Shown here: positions 47,006 to 55,551 of the stretch, piece after piece | Layout: every line of letters begins with the position of its first letter | Numbering within the stretch: the first letter of the stretch is position 1 | NCBI RefSeq assembly: GCF_013409595.1 | Contig: NZ_JACCBD010000001.1 | Span: 1,178,001-1,242,000 of the forward strand | Direction: 5' to 3' | From: Leucobacter aridicollis | Lineage (GTDB): Bacteria > Actinomycetota > Actinomycetes > Actinomycetales > Microbacteriaceae | Length of the DNA: 64,000 bases | Notes under the pieces: generated by a model | What the model saw: the letters and a program-made list of their open reading frames with translations, nothing else | What the model was told of the DNA's origin: nothing | Database searches by the model: none | Made by a program: the position numbers and the translations under genes

Positions 47006-47958
47006 TCCTCGCCCTCCGCCCGGAGCCGCGGGTCGATGAGGCGGTGCACCACGTCGACGAGAGCCCCCATCACAAGAATCACTGAGGTGAGCACCAGCAG
47101 CGTCGACTGCACCTTCGGCAGGTCGCGCTCGCCAACGTCCGAGACGAGCATCGTTCCAAGCCCGGGCAGGCTGAACAGCTGCTCAACGACGACGGCCCCG
47201 ACGAGGAGCGCCGCCGCCTGCAGACCGAGCATGGAGATGATCGAGAGCCCGACGCCTGGCAGTCCCTGCGTGAGGAGCGCGCGGAGCCTGGAATTGCCCT
47301 GCGACATTGCGGTGCGCACGTGGTCGGCGTCGAGCGCGCGCAGCGTCGCGCTCCGCACGAGCCGGAAGAGGATCGCGCCCTCAATGAGGCCGATCGTGAG
47401 GGCTGGCAGCACGAGCGACCGGAACGCCTGCACTGGCCGCTCCCACCCGTCTTGCGGGAATCCCTGGGACGGCAGCCACCCGAGCCACGACGAGAGGACC
47501 AGCGTGCCGAGGAGGCCCGCCCACACGACGGGGATCGCCGAAGCGAGCACGCTCGACGCCGACACGAGCTGCCCGAGCGGCGTGGAGTTGCGATAGGCGG
47601 CGAAGACCCCAAGCGGGAGCGCGACGAGCAGCACGACCGCGAGCGACATGATTGTCAGCGGTATGGTGACCTCCGCCTTCTCGGCGAGCTCCGAGGAGAT
47701 CTCCGTACCCGTGACAACGGAGTGCCCGAGGTCGAAGCGCAGGACGCCGCCGATCCAGTCGAAGTACTGGGCGAACAGCGGGCGGTTCAGGCCGAGCTGT
47801 TCGCGGAGGTTCTCGACCTGGGCCGGGGAGGCCTGCGTGCCGCCGATGACCTGGGCGACGTCGCCCGGCAGGATCCGCAACGTTGCGAAGATGAGCACGC
47901 TCGCGACGAGCCAGGCGAGAGCCAGGAGGCCGGTGCGGCCGATGATGAATCGCGTCAC
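47002..47958 (-). CDS. Peptide ABC transporter permease (DppB type)
   Basis: A 318-residue permease with first helix about 11-30, LRILPGDVAQVIGG (the DppB PGDPA site, here PGDVA) and six helices in all. The EAA loop is RSATLRALDADHVRTAMSQGNSRLRALLTQ, less conserved than usual. It starts at GTG 47958 and is separated from the binding-protein gene by a hairpin (48013-48051), which should lower permease levels relative to the binding protein. Confidence 0.9.
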   Translation of the reverse strand: MTRFIIGRTGLLALAWLVASVLIFATLRILPGDVAQVIGGTQASPAQVENLREQLGLNRPLFAQYFDWIGGVLRFDLGHSVVTGTEISSELAEKAEVTIPLTIMSLAVVLLVALPLGVFAAYRNSTPLGQLVSASSVLASAIPVVWAGLLGTLVLSSWLGWLPSQGFPQDGWERPVQAFRSLVLPALTIGLIEGAILFRLVRSATLRALDADHVRTAMSQGNSRLRALLTQGLPGVGLSIISMLGLQAAALLVGAVVVEQLFSLPGLGTMLVSDVGERDLPKVQSTLLVLTSVILVMGALVDVVHRLIDPRLRAEGEE

Positions 47959-48012
47959 GTTCCGAGACTACTCACTCTGGGGCCTCCTGTGTGCGTAGGC
48001 GTGATACGTGTT

Positions 48013-48051
48013 CGGGCTCGGGGATCGCCAGCGTGGCGGCCCCCGAGCCCG
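48013..48051 (-). terminator. Attenuating stem-loop after the binding-protein gene
   Basis: An 11-base stem (48013-48023 with 48041-48051) encloses a smaller GGCG/CGCC hairpin. It lies between the binding-protein stop and the permease start, a usual place for partial termination in ABC operons. Confidence 0.6.
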
Positions 48052-48070
48052 AGTGGACGGGTGCGACCGA

Positions 48071-49600
48071 CTAGTCGATCGAGACGCCGGCGAGGCTCAC
48101 GCGGGCGTTGGTGTTGACGCTCGGGAAGCCGCTGACCTTCGTGCTGATGACGTTCGTCGGCGTGTAGTTGAAGAGCCACTTCGCGGGGGCGTCCTCGGCA
48201 ATGATCCCTGCAGCTTCCTCGAGGAGCTTCGCCTCGGCACCGGCGTCGGTGCTCGCGAGTGACTCCGCATACAGGCGCTGCACCTCGGGGTTGTCGTATC
48301 CGAAGTAGTAGCCAGGGTTCGCGTAGTTGCCGAGGTCGCGCGCCTCGGCGTGGTCGACATAGCTGAGGTCGAAGTCGTGGTTCGAGTAGACATCGTTCAG
48401 CCAGGTCGGGAACTCGACAGGCTTCACCTTTGCGGAGACGCCGACCTCTGCGAGCTGGCTGGTCACCATGTCGAGGGCCGCGGTGTCGTAGAAGTTCGGC
48501 GACGTGATGGTGAGGCTAAGGTTCGACTGCCCGGCCTCGGCGAGCAGCGCGCGCGCTGCCTCGGGATCGTACCCGTTGACCTTCGTGAGGTCGACATAGC
48601 CGGGCTCGAGCTCGGTGATCGGGCTGCCGAGCTGCACGGCGTCGCCGTTCTGCGAGGCGACGAGGGCCTCGCCGTCGATCGCCATGCTGAGCGCCTGGCG
48701 CACGCGGGGATCGTCGAAGGGCGCGCGGGCGCTGTTGTAGGCGAGCGTGAACACGTCTGCGCTCTCCGCGCGGACCATGTCGAAGTTCGCGTTGCCCTCG
48801 AACTCCGCGCGCAGCGGCGAGAGGAGCGCGGTGTGGACGTCGATGTCGCCGTCCTTCAGCGCGTTGACTGCAGCGCGTCCCTCGGGGAAGAAGCGGAACG
48901 TCGCGCGGTCGACGAGCGCGGGCTCGCCCCAGTAGCCGGCGAACTTGTCGAGCGTGATGCTGTCGCCCTGCTTCCAGCGCGTGAACTCGAACGGGCCGGT
49001 GCCGTTCGCCGAGTTCTGGAGGCCGTCGGTCGAGCCGCCCTCGAGGATGACGCCCGCTGAGCCTGCGAGCTCCCACAGCAGTCGCGAGTTCGGCTGTTCG
49101 AGCGCGATCCTGACGGTGTTGTCGTCGACCTTTGTCACCTGCGCGTCGAACCCGACGGAGTCCGCGGTGAGCGCGGGCTCGAGCGACGCGACGACGTCGT
49201 CGGCGGTGAACTCGGCCCCCGAGTGGAACGTCACGCCCGACCGCAGCGTGAACGTGTACTCGAGACCGTCCGCGCTCACCTCGGGCATCTCGGTCGCGAG
49301 GACGGGCACGATGTCGGCGATGCTGCCTGCTTCGATGCCGACGAGGCCCTGGTACACGTTGTCGATGAGCACCTGGCCGGTGGCGACGCCTGCGTCGTTG
49401 CGGACGTCGAGGCTCGTGGGTTCGAGCACGAGCCCGACCGAGAGCTCCTTGGTGTCATCGCCGGACGTCGGGCGCGTGAGCGCGAAGTAGGCGGCGACGG
49501 CGGCGATGAGGCCGACGAGGATGATGACGCCAATGACGATGGGCGTCTTTGAGCGCGTGCGCTTCGTGTATGTCGGCGGCTGCGGGTTCGACTCACTCAC
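48071..49600 (-). CDS. Peptide ABC substrate-binding protein with N-terminal membrane anchor
   Basis: A 509-residue SBP_bac_5 protein, the first gene of a five-subunit operon. Instead of a lipobox it has an 18-residue basic cytoplasmic tail (TKRTRSK) and an uncleaved-looking helix (about 19-41, VIGVIILVGLIAAVAAYFAL). The binding domain starts near 55 (LSVGLVLEPTSLDVRND) and carries the family signature YTFTLRSGVTFHSGAEFTADDV. It starts at GTG 49600 after GAGGAG. Ligand unknown. The 231 bases upstream (49601-49831) hold its promoter, which I could not locate. Confidence 0.9.
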   Translation of the reverse strand: MSESNPQPPTYTKRTRSKTPIVIGVIILVGLIAAVAAYFALTRPTSGDDTKELSVGLVLEPTSLDVRNDAGVATGQVLIDNVYQGLVGIEAGSIADIVPVLATEMPEVSADGLEYTFTLRSGVTFHSGAEFTADDVVASLEPALTADSVGFDAQVTKVDDNTVRIALEQPNSRLLWELAGSAGVILEGGSTDGLQNSANGTGPFEFTRWKQGDSITLDKFAGYWGEPALVDRATFRFFPEGRAAVNALKDGDIDVHTALLSPLRAEFEGNANFDMVRAESADVFTLAYNSARAPFDDPRVRQALSMAIDGEALVASQNGDAVQLGSPITELEPGYVDLTKVNGYDPEAARALLAEAGQSNLSLTITSPNFYDTAALDMVTSQLAEVGVSAKVKPVEFPTWLNDVYSNHDFDLSYVDHAEARDLGNYANPGYYFGYDNPEVQRLYAESLASTDAGAEAKLLEEAAGIIAEDAPAKWLFNYTPTNVISTKVSGFPSVNTNARVSLAGVSID

Positions 49601-49831
49601 GGTGACTCCTCGGGGTCGATCTGCGAAGCAGATGGGTCAGAATGGGAGCCTGCGTTGACGCATGGCGCACGCAGACGGGATCAGCGCCGAAACGACGTGC
49701 GCTGAACGCCTGCGCCTCGCTGCGCGGGTGTCGAGGATCGAGACTACGCTGGGCAAACTCGAAGTGGCGCGGAGAAGTCGACCTTGTTGCAGTGTTGTTA
49801 CGAACCGCGCGGTCGGTTGCGGGCCAGACCG

Positions 49832-50221
49832 CTAGCGGACGTACCCGCCGTCACGCAGCCCGGCCTCGACCTCGAAGCGGTTGGTGAGGGGGTCTCGGCC
49901 CGCGAGGAAATAGAGCAGCGGCAGCGCGAGGCCGTAGCGGCGCCACTGGCGGCGGTGCACCTGCTCGTGCCTGAGGATCGCGGGGCTCACGTTCGCGTCG
50001 GTGAGGTAGCAGGAGCCGACGCAGCTGCCGCCCCGGCCGAACGTCCAGCGCGGCATGCCGCGGAACACCCACATCCCGTCGAGGCGTTCGACGGCTCCGG
50101 TTGACCAGATGCTGCCCCAGATGAAGCCGACCGCGGTCGCGTAGGCGTAGCCGAACCACGCGAGCGGCAGATTGCGCGGCGGCCGCGGACCCGCGGGGAC
50201 GCCGGGACCCGTGCCCGTCAC
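49832..50221 (-). CDS. Small HExxH protein of unknown function
   Basis: A 129-residue protein. A Pro-rich N-tail precedes a hydrophobic segment (about 20-40, probably one membrane helix), then a Gly/Cys segment (GRGGSCVGSCYLT, C67 and C71) and H85-E86-Q-V-H89, an HExxH zinc motif on a basic helix (ILRHEQVHRRQWRR). The motif recalls small metallopeptidase-like or M56-like domains, but the protein is too short to place. It starts at GTG 50221 overlapping the arginase-fold gene stop, so the two are co-translated. Confidence 0.7.
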   Translation of the reverse strand: MTGTGPGVPAGPRPPRNLPLAWFGYAYATAVGFIWGSIWSTGAVERLDGMWVFRGMPRWTFGRGGSCVGSCYLTDANVSPAILRHEQVHRRQWRRYGLALPLLYFLAGRDPLTNRFEVEAGLRDGGYVR

Positions 50222-51066
50222 CTGCTGCCGCCCGAGACCAGCGCGGCGAGGAGCCGCAAGACCGTCGGGGAATCGTCGGAGGCGATCTCGGCGGTGGCCG
50301 GCGCAAACTCGCAGATCGCCGCGCCCGCCAGCGGTGCCGTGGCGACGGCAGCGCGCACGGCGCCAGCCAGGTCGGAGACCGCGAGGCCGAACGGCACGGG
50401 AGCGTGCACGGCCGCGAACTCGGCGGGATCGAGCACGTCGAGATCGATATGCACGTAGACGCTCGTCGCGCCGATCTCGGTAAGCCAGTCCCGCACGGCC
50501 TCCGCCGGGCCCTCGGACGTCGCCGCGAGACTGCGGATGCCGAGCTCGTCGATTGCCTGCGCCTCCTCGGCGTCGACCTCGCGCGCGCCGACGAGTAGCA
50601 CGCGACTCGGATCGATCGGATGCGCGCCGTTGAGATCGGCGATCCCCAGACCGAGAGCGTGGCGCAGCGCCATGCCCGAGGCCGCGCCGGAGGGCGAGGT
50701 GCTCGGGTGTTGGAGGTCGGGGTGCGCGTCGAACCAGAGCACCGCGACGCCCGGGTCGCGCTCGGCCGCGCGGTCGAGGCCCGCGAGCGTTGAGGCGCAG
50801 TCGCCCCCGAGGGTGATCGCCGGATCCTCGGCTGAGCGGAGCGTCTCGCGGGCGGCGTCGCGGGCGGCGACCACCGAGCTCAGGCGCGCCACCGGGGTTC
50901 CGAGCGCGTCACCCGCCTGCTGCGGCACGGCGACGTCGAAGCGGGCCGCCGGCGGGAGATCCTCCCGGAGGTGCGCCGCGCCGTCGGTGATGAGCATCGC
51001 GCGCGACGACGCGGAACCCTGCCACTCGGGCATCAACAGAAAGATCGCCTTGGTCGGCTCAGCCAT
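50218..51066 (-). CDS. Arginase/agmatinase-fold protein
   Basis: A 282-residue ureohydrolase-fold protein. Metal-site motifs are D113-A-H115-P-D117 and H-I-D208-L-D210-V-L-D213. The first motif, normally GGDHS, reads GGDCA, so Cys90 replaces the manganese-binding His. Such GGDC members are common among unassigned actinobacterial arginase-family proteins, and activity on arginine is doubtful. ATG 51066 is preceded by AAGGG; a GTG at 51075 is the alternative. Confidence 0.85.
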   Translation of the reverse strand: MAEPTKAIFLLMPEWQGSASSRAMLITDGAAHLREDLPPAARFDVAVPQQAGDALGTPVARLSSVVAARDAARETLRSAEDPAITLGGDCASTLAGLDRAAERDPGVAVLWFDAHPDLQHPSTSPSGAASGMALRHALGLGIADLNGAHPIDPSRVLLVGAREVDAEEAQAIDELGIRSLAATSEGPAEAVRDWLTEIGATSVYVHIDLDVLDPAEFAAVHAPVPFGLAVSDLAGAVRAAVATAPLAGAAICEFAPATAEIASDDSPTVLRLLAALVSGGSR

Positions 51067-51118
51067 CGCACCCACCCTTAGTCATGTGATTCCCTCAGCC
51101 TACGCCGGAGTAGCTGAG

Positions 51119-51955
51119 TCAGTGCCCGACAGATACAAAGTCGATGAGCTCCTCGACGCGGCCGACGAGCTGCGGTTCGAGATCGCGGAAGTTCCGCACC
51201 CTGCCGCGGATGCGCTGCCAGGCCTCGGCGGTGTCCGCGAGATCGTCCGACGGCCAGCCGAGCGCGCGGCAGATGCCTGTCTTCCAGTCGATCCCGCGAG
51301 GGATCTTCGGCCACTCGGTGAGGCCGAGCCGCGCCGGCTTCACGGCCTCCCAAATGTCGATGTATGGGTGGCCGACGATGCGCACGTGGTCGCCGTGCGG
51401 ACCGCGCTCGATCGCCTGCGCGATCCGGGTCTCCTTTGAGCCGGTGACGAGGTGATCGAGCAGCACGCCCGCCCGTCGCCCCGGGCCGGGCTTGAACTCG
51501 GCAAGCACCCGCTCGAGGTGGTCCGCGCCGTCGAGCAGCTCGACGACGATGCCCTCGATGCGCAGGTCGTCGCCCCAGACCTGCTCGACGAGTTCGGCGT
51601 CGTGCTTGCCCTCGACGAAGATGCGGCTCGGCATCGCGACGCGTGCGCGCTCGAGCGGCGCTGCGAACGAGCCGGACGCCGTGCGCTGCCGCGCCTGGGC
51701 CCGCTTCGGCGGCACGAATTTCACTGGCTTGCCATCGACCAGGAACGCGTCAGACAGCGGGAACCCGCGCACCGCGCCGTCGAAGTCTTCGAGCTTCAGC
51801 ACTCCGTCGCGCGCGTCGACGACGGCACCGCAGAACTCGGTGAGGCTGTGCTCGACGACGAGGCCCTTCACGAGTTCGACCTCGGCGCGCTGCACTGGTC
51901 CGCGGCGCGGTTTCATCCTGGCGATGGGGTCGTTGTCGTAGCGGTTGTCGAACAC
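51119..51955 (-). CDS. DUF3097 protein
   Basis: A 278-residue conserved actinobacterial protein. The first 90 residues are a beta-rich domain (VVDARDGVLKLEDFDGAVRGFPL). The segment RIFVEGKHDAELVEQVWGDDLR followed by GVLLDHLVTGSKE has the look of a Toprim fold (Glu then a DxD-like site), hinting at nucleic-acid work, though this is inference. It starts at GTG 51955 with TAGGCT 7 bases upstream. Divergent from the next gene across 64 bases. Confidence 0.85.
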   Translation of the reverse strand: MFDNRYDNDPIARMKPRRGPVQRAEVELVKGLVVEHSLTEFCGAVVDARDGVLKLEDFDGAVRGFPLSDAFLVDGKPVKFVPPKRAQARQRTASGSFAAPLERARVAMPSRIFVEGKHDAELVEQVWGDDLRIEGIVVELLDGADHLERVLAEFKPGPGRRAGVLLDHLVTGSKETRIAQAIERGPHGDHVRIVGHPYIDIWEAVKPARLGLTEWPKIPRGIDWKTGICRALGWPSDDLADTAEAWQRIRGRVRNFRDLEPQLVGRVEELIDFVSVGH

Positions 51956-51962
51956 GACATCG

Positions 51963-51968
51963 AGCCTA
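51963..51968 (-). promoter_or_regulatory. -10 element, leaderless promoter of the DUF3097 gene
   Basis: On the minus strand TAGGCT lies 7 bases before GTG 51955. Confidence 0.5.
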
Positions 51969-52007
51969 GCGAACGGCGGGCGCTGTGCGCCGCAGATCCG
52001 GGGCTGC

Positions 52008-52013
52008 TACCGT
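52008..52013 (+). promoter_or_regulatory. -10 element, leaderless promoter of the hydrolase-like gene
   Basis: TACCGT lies 6 bases before ATG 52020. Confidence 0.45.
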
Positions 52014-52019
52014 GGCGAT

Positions 52020-53090
52020 ATGAACGCTGAAGTTTCTGAACCGCTCATCCTTGTTGCTCGCGACGGCGCGATCACCCGGGTCACGCTCAACCGGCCGCGA
52101 GCGATCAACGCGCTCAACACCGAGATGTTTGCTGGGCTCGCCGCCGCGCTTGACGCGGCCGCCGGTTCGAACGCGATCGTGCTCGACGGGGCGGGGGAGC
52201 GCGGCTTCTGCGGCGGCGGAGACATCAAGCAGATCGCCTTTGGCGGCGACCCGCGGGCGCTGTTCGGCGCCGAGTATCTTGTCGACTACCGCGTGAGTGC
52301 CTCCGAGGTGCCCGTCGTCGCGCTCATGGACGGCATCGCGATGGGCGGCGGGATCGGGCTCGGCGGGCACGCCGCCTTCCGCGTGGTGACTGAGCGCTCG
52401 CGGCTCGCGATGCCCGAGGCCCGGATCGGCATCATGCCCGACGTGGGCGGGCACTACCTCCTCGCGAACGCCCCGGGCCGGCTCGGCGAGTACCTCGCGA
52501 TCACGGCGAGCGAGATGGGGCCGGCGGATGCGATCGCCCTGGGGTTCGCGGACACCTTCGTGCGCAGCGACCGGCTCGACGACCTGCGCGCCGCGCTCGC
52601 CGCAGGGGGCGACCCGGCGGCGACGCTGGCGACGTTCGCTGAGCCGGTGCCCGCTGCGCCGCTCCTCGCGGTGCGCGAGTGGTTCGACCCCATCGCCGAC
52701 GCCGCGTTGCAGGCCGTCGACGCGGTCGCGGACCCGGTGGGCGCAACCGCTGCCCTCCTCCAGGGCCTCGAGGCGAGCCCGCTGCCGATCGCGGCCGAGA
52801 CCGCCGCGATCGTGCGCGGCATGTGCCCCGTGTCGCTCGTCGTCAGTGTCGCGCAGATCGCGCGCACCCGGGCCGAGCGGCTCGACGTCGCCGGCGTGCT
52901 CGAAGACGACTACCGCATCGTGCCGCGCCTCGCCGTGCTGCCGAACTTCGCCGAGGGCGTGCGGGCGCAGCTTGTCGACAAGGATCGAAACCCGACGTGG
53001 GTGCCCGAGCGGGTAGCGGACGTGGACCGGAACGAGATCGCCGCGATCCTCGCGCCCCATGACGCGGGCCAGTCGGGGCTCGGCCTGTAG
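52020..53090 (+). CDS. Crotonase-fold protein, 3-hydroxyisobutyryl-CoA hydrolase-like
   Basis: A 356-residue protein. The crotonase core covers about 10-200: LNRPRAINALNTEM, GAGERGFCGGGDIKQI (oxyanion-hole GGGD) and MDGIAMGGGIGLGGHAAFRV. Length, and the catalytic region EARIGIMPDVGGHYLLANAPGRLGEYLAITA, match 3-hydroxyisobutyryl-CoA hydrolases of valine breakdown rather than hydratases. The C-terminal 150 residues carry the usual HIBYL-CoA extension. The start is supported by a -10 element 6 bases upstream. Confidence 0.88.
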   Translation: MNAEVSEPLILVARDGAITRVTLNRPRAINALNTEMFAGLAAALDAAAGSNAIVLDGAGERGFCGGGDIKQIAFGGDPRALFGAEYLVDYRVSASEVPVVALMDGIAMGGGIGLGGHAAFRVVTERSRLAMPEARIGIMPDVGGHYLLANAPGRLGEYLAITASEMGPADAIALGFADTFVRSDRLDDLRAALAAGGDPAATLATFAEPVPAAPLLAVREWFDPIADAALQAVDAVADPVGATAALLQGLEASPLPIAAETAAIVRGMCPVSLVVSVAQIARTRAERLDVAGVLEDDYRIVPRLAVLPNFAEGVRAQLVDKDRNPTWVPERVADVDRNEIAAILAPHDAGQSGLGL

Positions 53091-53114
53091 CGGACCCGTC
53101 GCCGCTGCCCCCGT

Positions 53115-53137
53115 CGCCGCCGGGCCCGACGGCGGCG
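53115..53137 (+). terminator. Short GC stem-loop
   Basis: An 8-base perfect stem (53115-53122 with 53130-53137) lies 24 bases after the stop of the crotonase-fold gene. No U-tract follows. Confidence 0.4.
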
Positions 53138-53153
53138 CGGGCCGCGACCGGGC

Positions 53154-53159
53154 TACCCT
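53154..53159 (+). promoter_or_regulatory. -10 element, leaderless promoter of the MocR-type gene
   Basis: TACCCT lies 6 bases before ATG 53166. Confidence 0.5.
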
Positions 53160-53165
53160 AGGGGA

Positions 53166-54695
53166 ATGACAGAGGAGTACGCCCGGCCAGACCGGGTGGC
53201 GGGCGGCGCGCGTCAGCCGCGCGGCGCGGCGCGCGAATTCCCGGTCGAGCTCGACCGCGAACTCGAGACGCCCCTGCCGGTGCAGCTCGCCGCTGCGCTG
53301 CGCGAGGCGATCGACGCGGGCACGCTGCGGCCGGCGGAGCCGGTTCCCGCGACCCGGGAGCTTGCTCGCCGGATCGGGGTCGCGCGCGGCGTCGTCGTCG
53401 CCTCCTACGAGCAGCTCATCGCCGAGGGCTACCTCGTCGCCACCCACGGCCGCGGCACCGCCGTGAACCCGCAGCTCGAACGGATGTCGGCTCCGGCCGC
53501 CGCGCGGGCCGAGGCCGCCAGCCCGCGATCAGGATCGGCCCGAGACGCACGCTCGGCAGCGGGCGCCGGCGAGCCGGCCAGCGCTGTGCCCGGGCGCGCG
53601 CCGCTCGCACCCGGGGAGCCGATCCCGAGCGCGATCAACAGCCCCGCGTGGCGCGCCGCCTGGCGTGAGGCGGCGGCCAGGGCCCACGTCGTCGCCCCGG
53701 CGCTCGGCGACGACAGGCTGCGCGCAGAGATCGCGGACCACCTGCGCCGGATGCGCGCGACCGCGCGCTCCGCCGGCGACGTCATCGTGACCGCGGGTAC
53801 CCGCGAGGGGCTCGGGCTGCTGCTCACCGCGCTCGGCACGACGCGCGGCCGGGGACTGGTCGTGGGCGTCGAGGATCCCGGCCTCCCGTCGCTGCGCGGC
53901 GTTGCCGCCAGGCACGGGGCGAGCATCGTCGCCCTGCCCACCGACAGCGAGGGGCTGGACACCGCGCGGCTGCCGGAGGGGGTGCTCGACCTCGTCATCG
54001 TGACCCCGAGCCATCAGTACCCCCTCGGCGGGTCGCTGCCGCTCGTCCGCCGCCGCGAGCTGCTGGACTGGGCGCAGCGCGGCGGGGTCGTGATCGTCGA
54101 GGACGATTTTGACTCCGAGCTGCGCTTCACGGGCAGCCCGCTCCCGACGCTCGCGGCCCTCGACGACGACGTGACCGGCTCGGTCGTGCTCCTCGGCACA
54201 TTCTCCCGTACGGTCGCCCCCTCGCTCTCGGCGGGCTACATGCTCGCACCCGCCGGGATTCGCGCGCTCGTCGAACCGGTGCGCCGCGAGCTCGGCGGCC
54301 CGGTGTCATCGGTCGTGCAGGTGGCGCTCGCGCACTATCTCGCGACGGGGGAGCTGCGCCGGCACACGGCCCGGCTGCTGCGACGCTACGCCGAGCGGCG
54401 CGACCTCGTCTCGGAGCGCCTTGCTGGCGCGCACGGGGTGCGCGTTAGGCCGATGGACGGCGGGCTGCACGCGGTCGTCGAGTTCGTCGGACCCGATCCG
54501 GCCGCCCTCCGCGGGCGGGAAGACGCGGTGGTGCGCCGGACGCGCGACGCCGGGCTCGGCGCGGAACCGCTCGGCGGATACTGGCAGCGCAACGGCGCGG
54601 GCATGTCGGGGCTCGTGATCGGTCTCGGTGGTTCCGACGACCGGGAGTTCGACGACGCGCTGCGCTCGCTCGCCAGGGTGCTGCGCGAGACGTAG
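53166..54695 (+). CDS. MocR-family regulator (GntR HTH plus aminotransferase domain)
   Basis: A 509-residue protein. Residues 20-100 form a GntR-type winged helix (LPVQLAAALREAIDAG ... PATRELARRIGVARGVVVASYEQLIAEGYL). A low-complexity Ala/Arg linker of about 50 residues leads to a class-I aminotransferase fold. PLP-phosphate and ring contacts remain (VTPSHQYPLGGS, VIVEDDFDSELRF), but the Schiff-base lysine of the FSK segment is R348 (GTFSRTVAPSL). The regulator may thus bind a PLP form or ligand without an internal aldimine, or none. No target operon is obvious next to it. Confidence 0.9.
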   Translation: MTEEYARPDRVAGGARQPRGAAREFPVELDRELETPLPVQLAAALREAIDAGTLRPAEPVPATRELARRIGVARGVVVASYEQLIAEGYLVATHGRGTAVNPQLERMSAPAAARAEAASPRSGSARDARSAAGAGEPASAVPGRAPLAPGEPIPSAINSPAWRAAWREAAARAHVVAPALGDDRLRAEIADHLRRMRATARSAGDVIVTAGTREGLGLLLTALGTTRGRGLVVGVEDPGLPSLRGVAARHGASIVALPTDSEGLDTARLPEGVLDLVIVTPSHQYPLGGSLPLVRRRELLDWAQRGGVVIVEDDFDSELRFTGSPLPTLAALDDDVTGSVVLLGTFSRTVAPSLSAGYMLAPAGIRALVEPVRRELGGPVSSVVQVALAHYLATGELRRHTARLLRRYAERRDLVSERLAGAHGVRVRPMDGGLHAVVEFVGPDPAALRGREDAVVRRTRDAGLGAEPLGGYWQRNGAGMSGLVIGLGGSDDREFDDALRSLARVLRET

Positions 54696-54740
54696 CCCGC
54701 GGCCGTTCGACGAGCCTGTGGCCGTATAGGGGCGACGCGG

Positions 54741-54746
54741 TACGCT
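54741..54746 (+). promoter_or_regulatory. -10 element, leaderless promoter of the DtxR-type gene
   Basis: TACGCT lies 6 bases before GTG 54753. Confidence 0.5.
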
Positions 54747-54752
54747 TGTCGC

Positions 54753-55430
54753 GTGAGTGTTGAGAACATCACTGCGAGTATGCAGAACTACCTCAAGGTG
54801 ATCTGGAGCCTGGCCGAATGGTCGGATACCCCGATTACCAATTCGGCGATCGCGGAGTCGGCCGGGGTCCGCCTCTCGACGGTTTCCGACGCGCTGCGCA
54901 AGCTCGCCGACTCCGGGCTGATCGACCACCAGCGCTACGGCACGGTGACGCTCACCGACGAGGGGCGCGAACTCGCGGTCGTCATGACCCGCAGGCATCG
55001 GCTGCTCGAGACGTTCCTCGTGCGCGTGCTCGACTACTCCTGGGACGAGGTCCACGACGAGGCGGATCGCCTTGAGCATGCGGTGTCCGACGAGATGGTG
55101 AACCGGATCGACCGCGTGCTCGACTACCCGACGCGGGACCCGCACGGCGATCCGATCCCGAGCGCCGATGGGCTCGTTCACCGCCCGGCGGCGCAGCTGC
55201 TCACCGAGATCGTCGCGCCGTGTCGCGTGCGGGTCGAGCGCATCTCCGATGCCGACCCCGAGATGCTGCAGTACTTCGCGTCGCGCGGCATCATCGTTGA
55301 CGCGGAGCTCGACCTCATCGAGGGCGAACCGTATTCCGAGACGACCGCGGTCGAGGTGAACGGGTCGGGCACGCAGGTGCTGCTCGGCAAGGCCGCATCG
55401 GACTCGGTCTGGGCGTCCCCGGTCGGCTGA
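54753..55430 (+). CDS. DtxR/MntR-family metal-dependent regulator
   Basis: A 225-residue repressor, DtxR length. The helix-turn-helix (NSAIAESAGVRLSTVSDALRKLADSGLI) and dimer domain are clear. Metal residues by alignment: M10 kept; H82 and E86 match the ancillary His79/Glu83; H101 matches His98; E108-H109 match Glu105-His106. The position of Cys102 is D105. Asp or Glu here is the manganese-type choice, while M10 is the iron-type one, so the site is mixed. The C-terminal SH3-like domain (AVEVNGSGTQVLLGKAASDSVWA) is present. Confidence 0.9.
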   Translation: MSVENITASMQNYLKVIWSLAEWSDTPITNSAIAESAGVRLSTVSDALRKLADSGLIDHQRYGTVTLTDEGRELAVVMTRRHRLLETFLVRVLDYSWDEVHDEADRLEHAVSDEMVNRIDRVLDYPTRDPHGDPIPSADGLVHRPAAQLLTEIVAPCRVRVERISDADPEMLQYFASRGIIVDAELDLIEGEPYSETTAVEVNGSGTQVLLGKAASDSVWASPVG

Positions 55431-55551
55431 GGCCCGATGCCCTGGCAGGCTGCAACGACGCAGCGCATCGAAACCCTGGTTTCGTCGAGGAATGCTTCCC
55501 CGCGCTCGGCGATACGAGATAATGGTGAGGATGTCTTGAGAGGAGGCGAAG

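Noticed and set aside
49601..49831. Possible small gene in the 231-base gap
   Set aside because: No frame with a start, Shine-Dalgarno and convincing composition was found; I see only the upstream region of the binding-protein gene.
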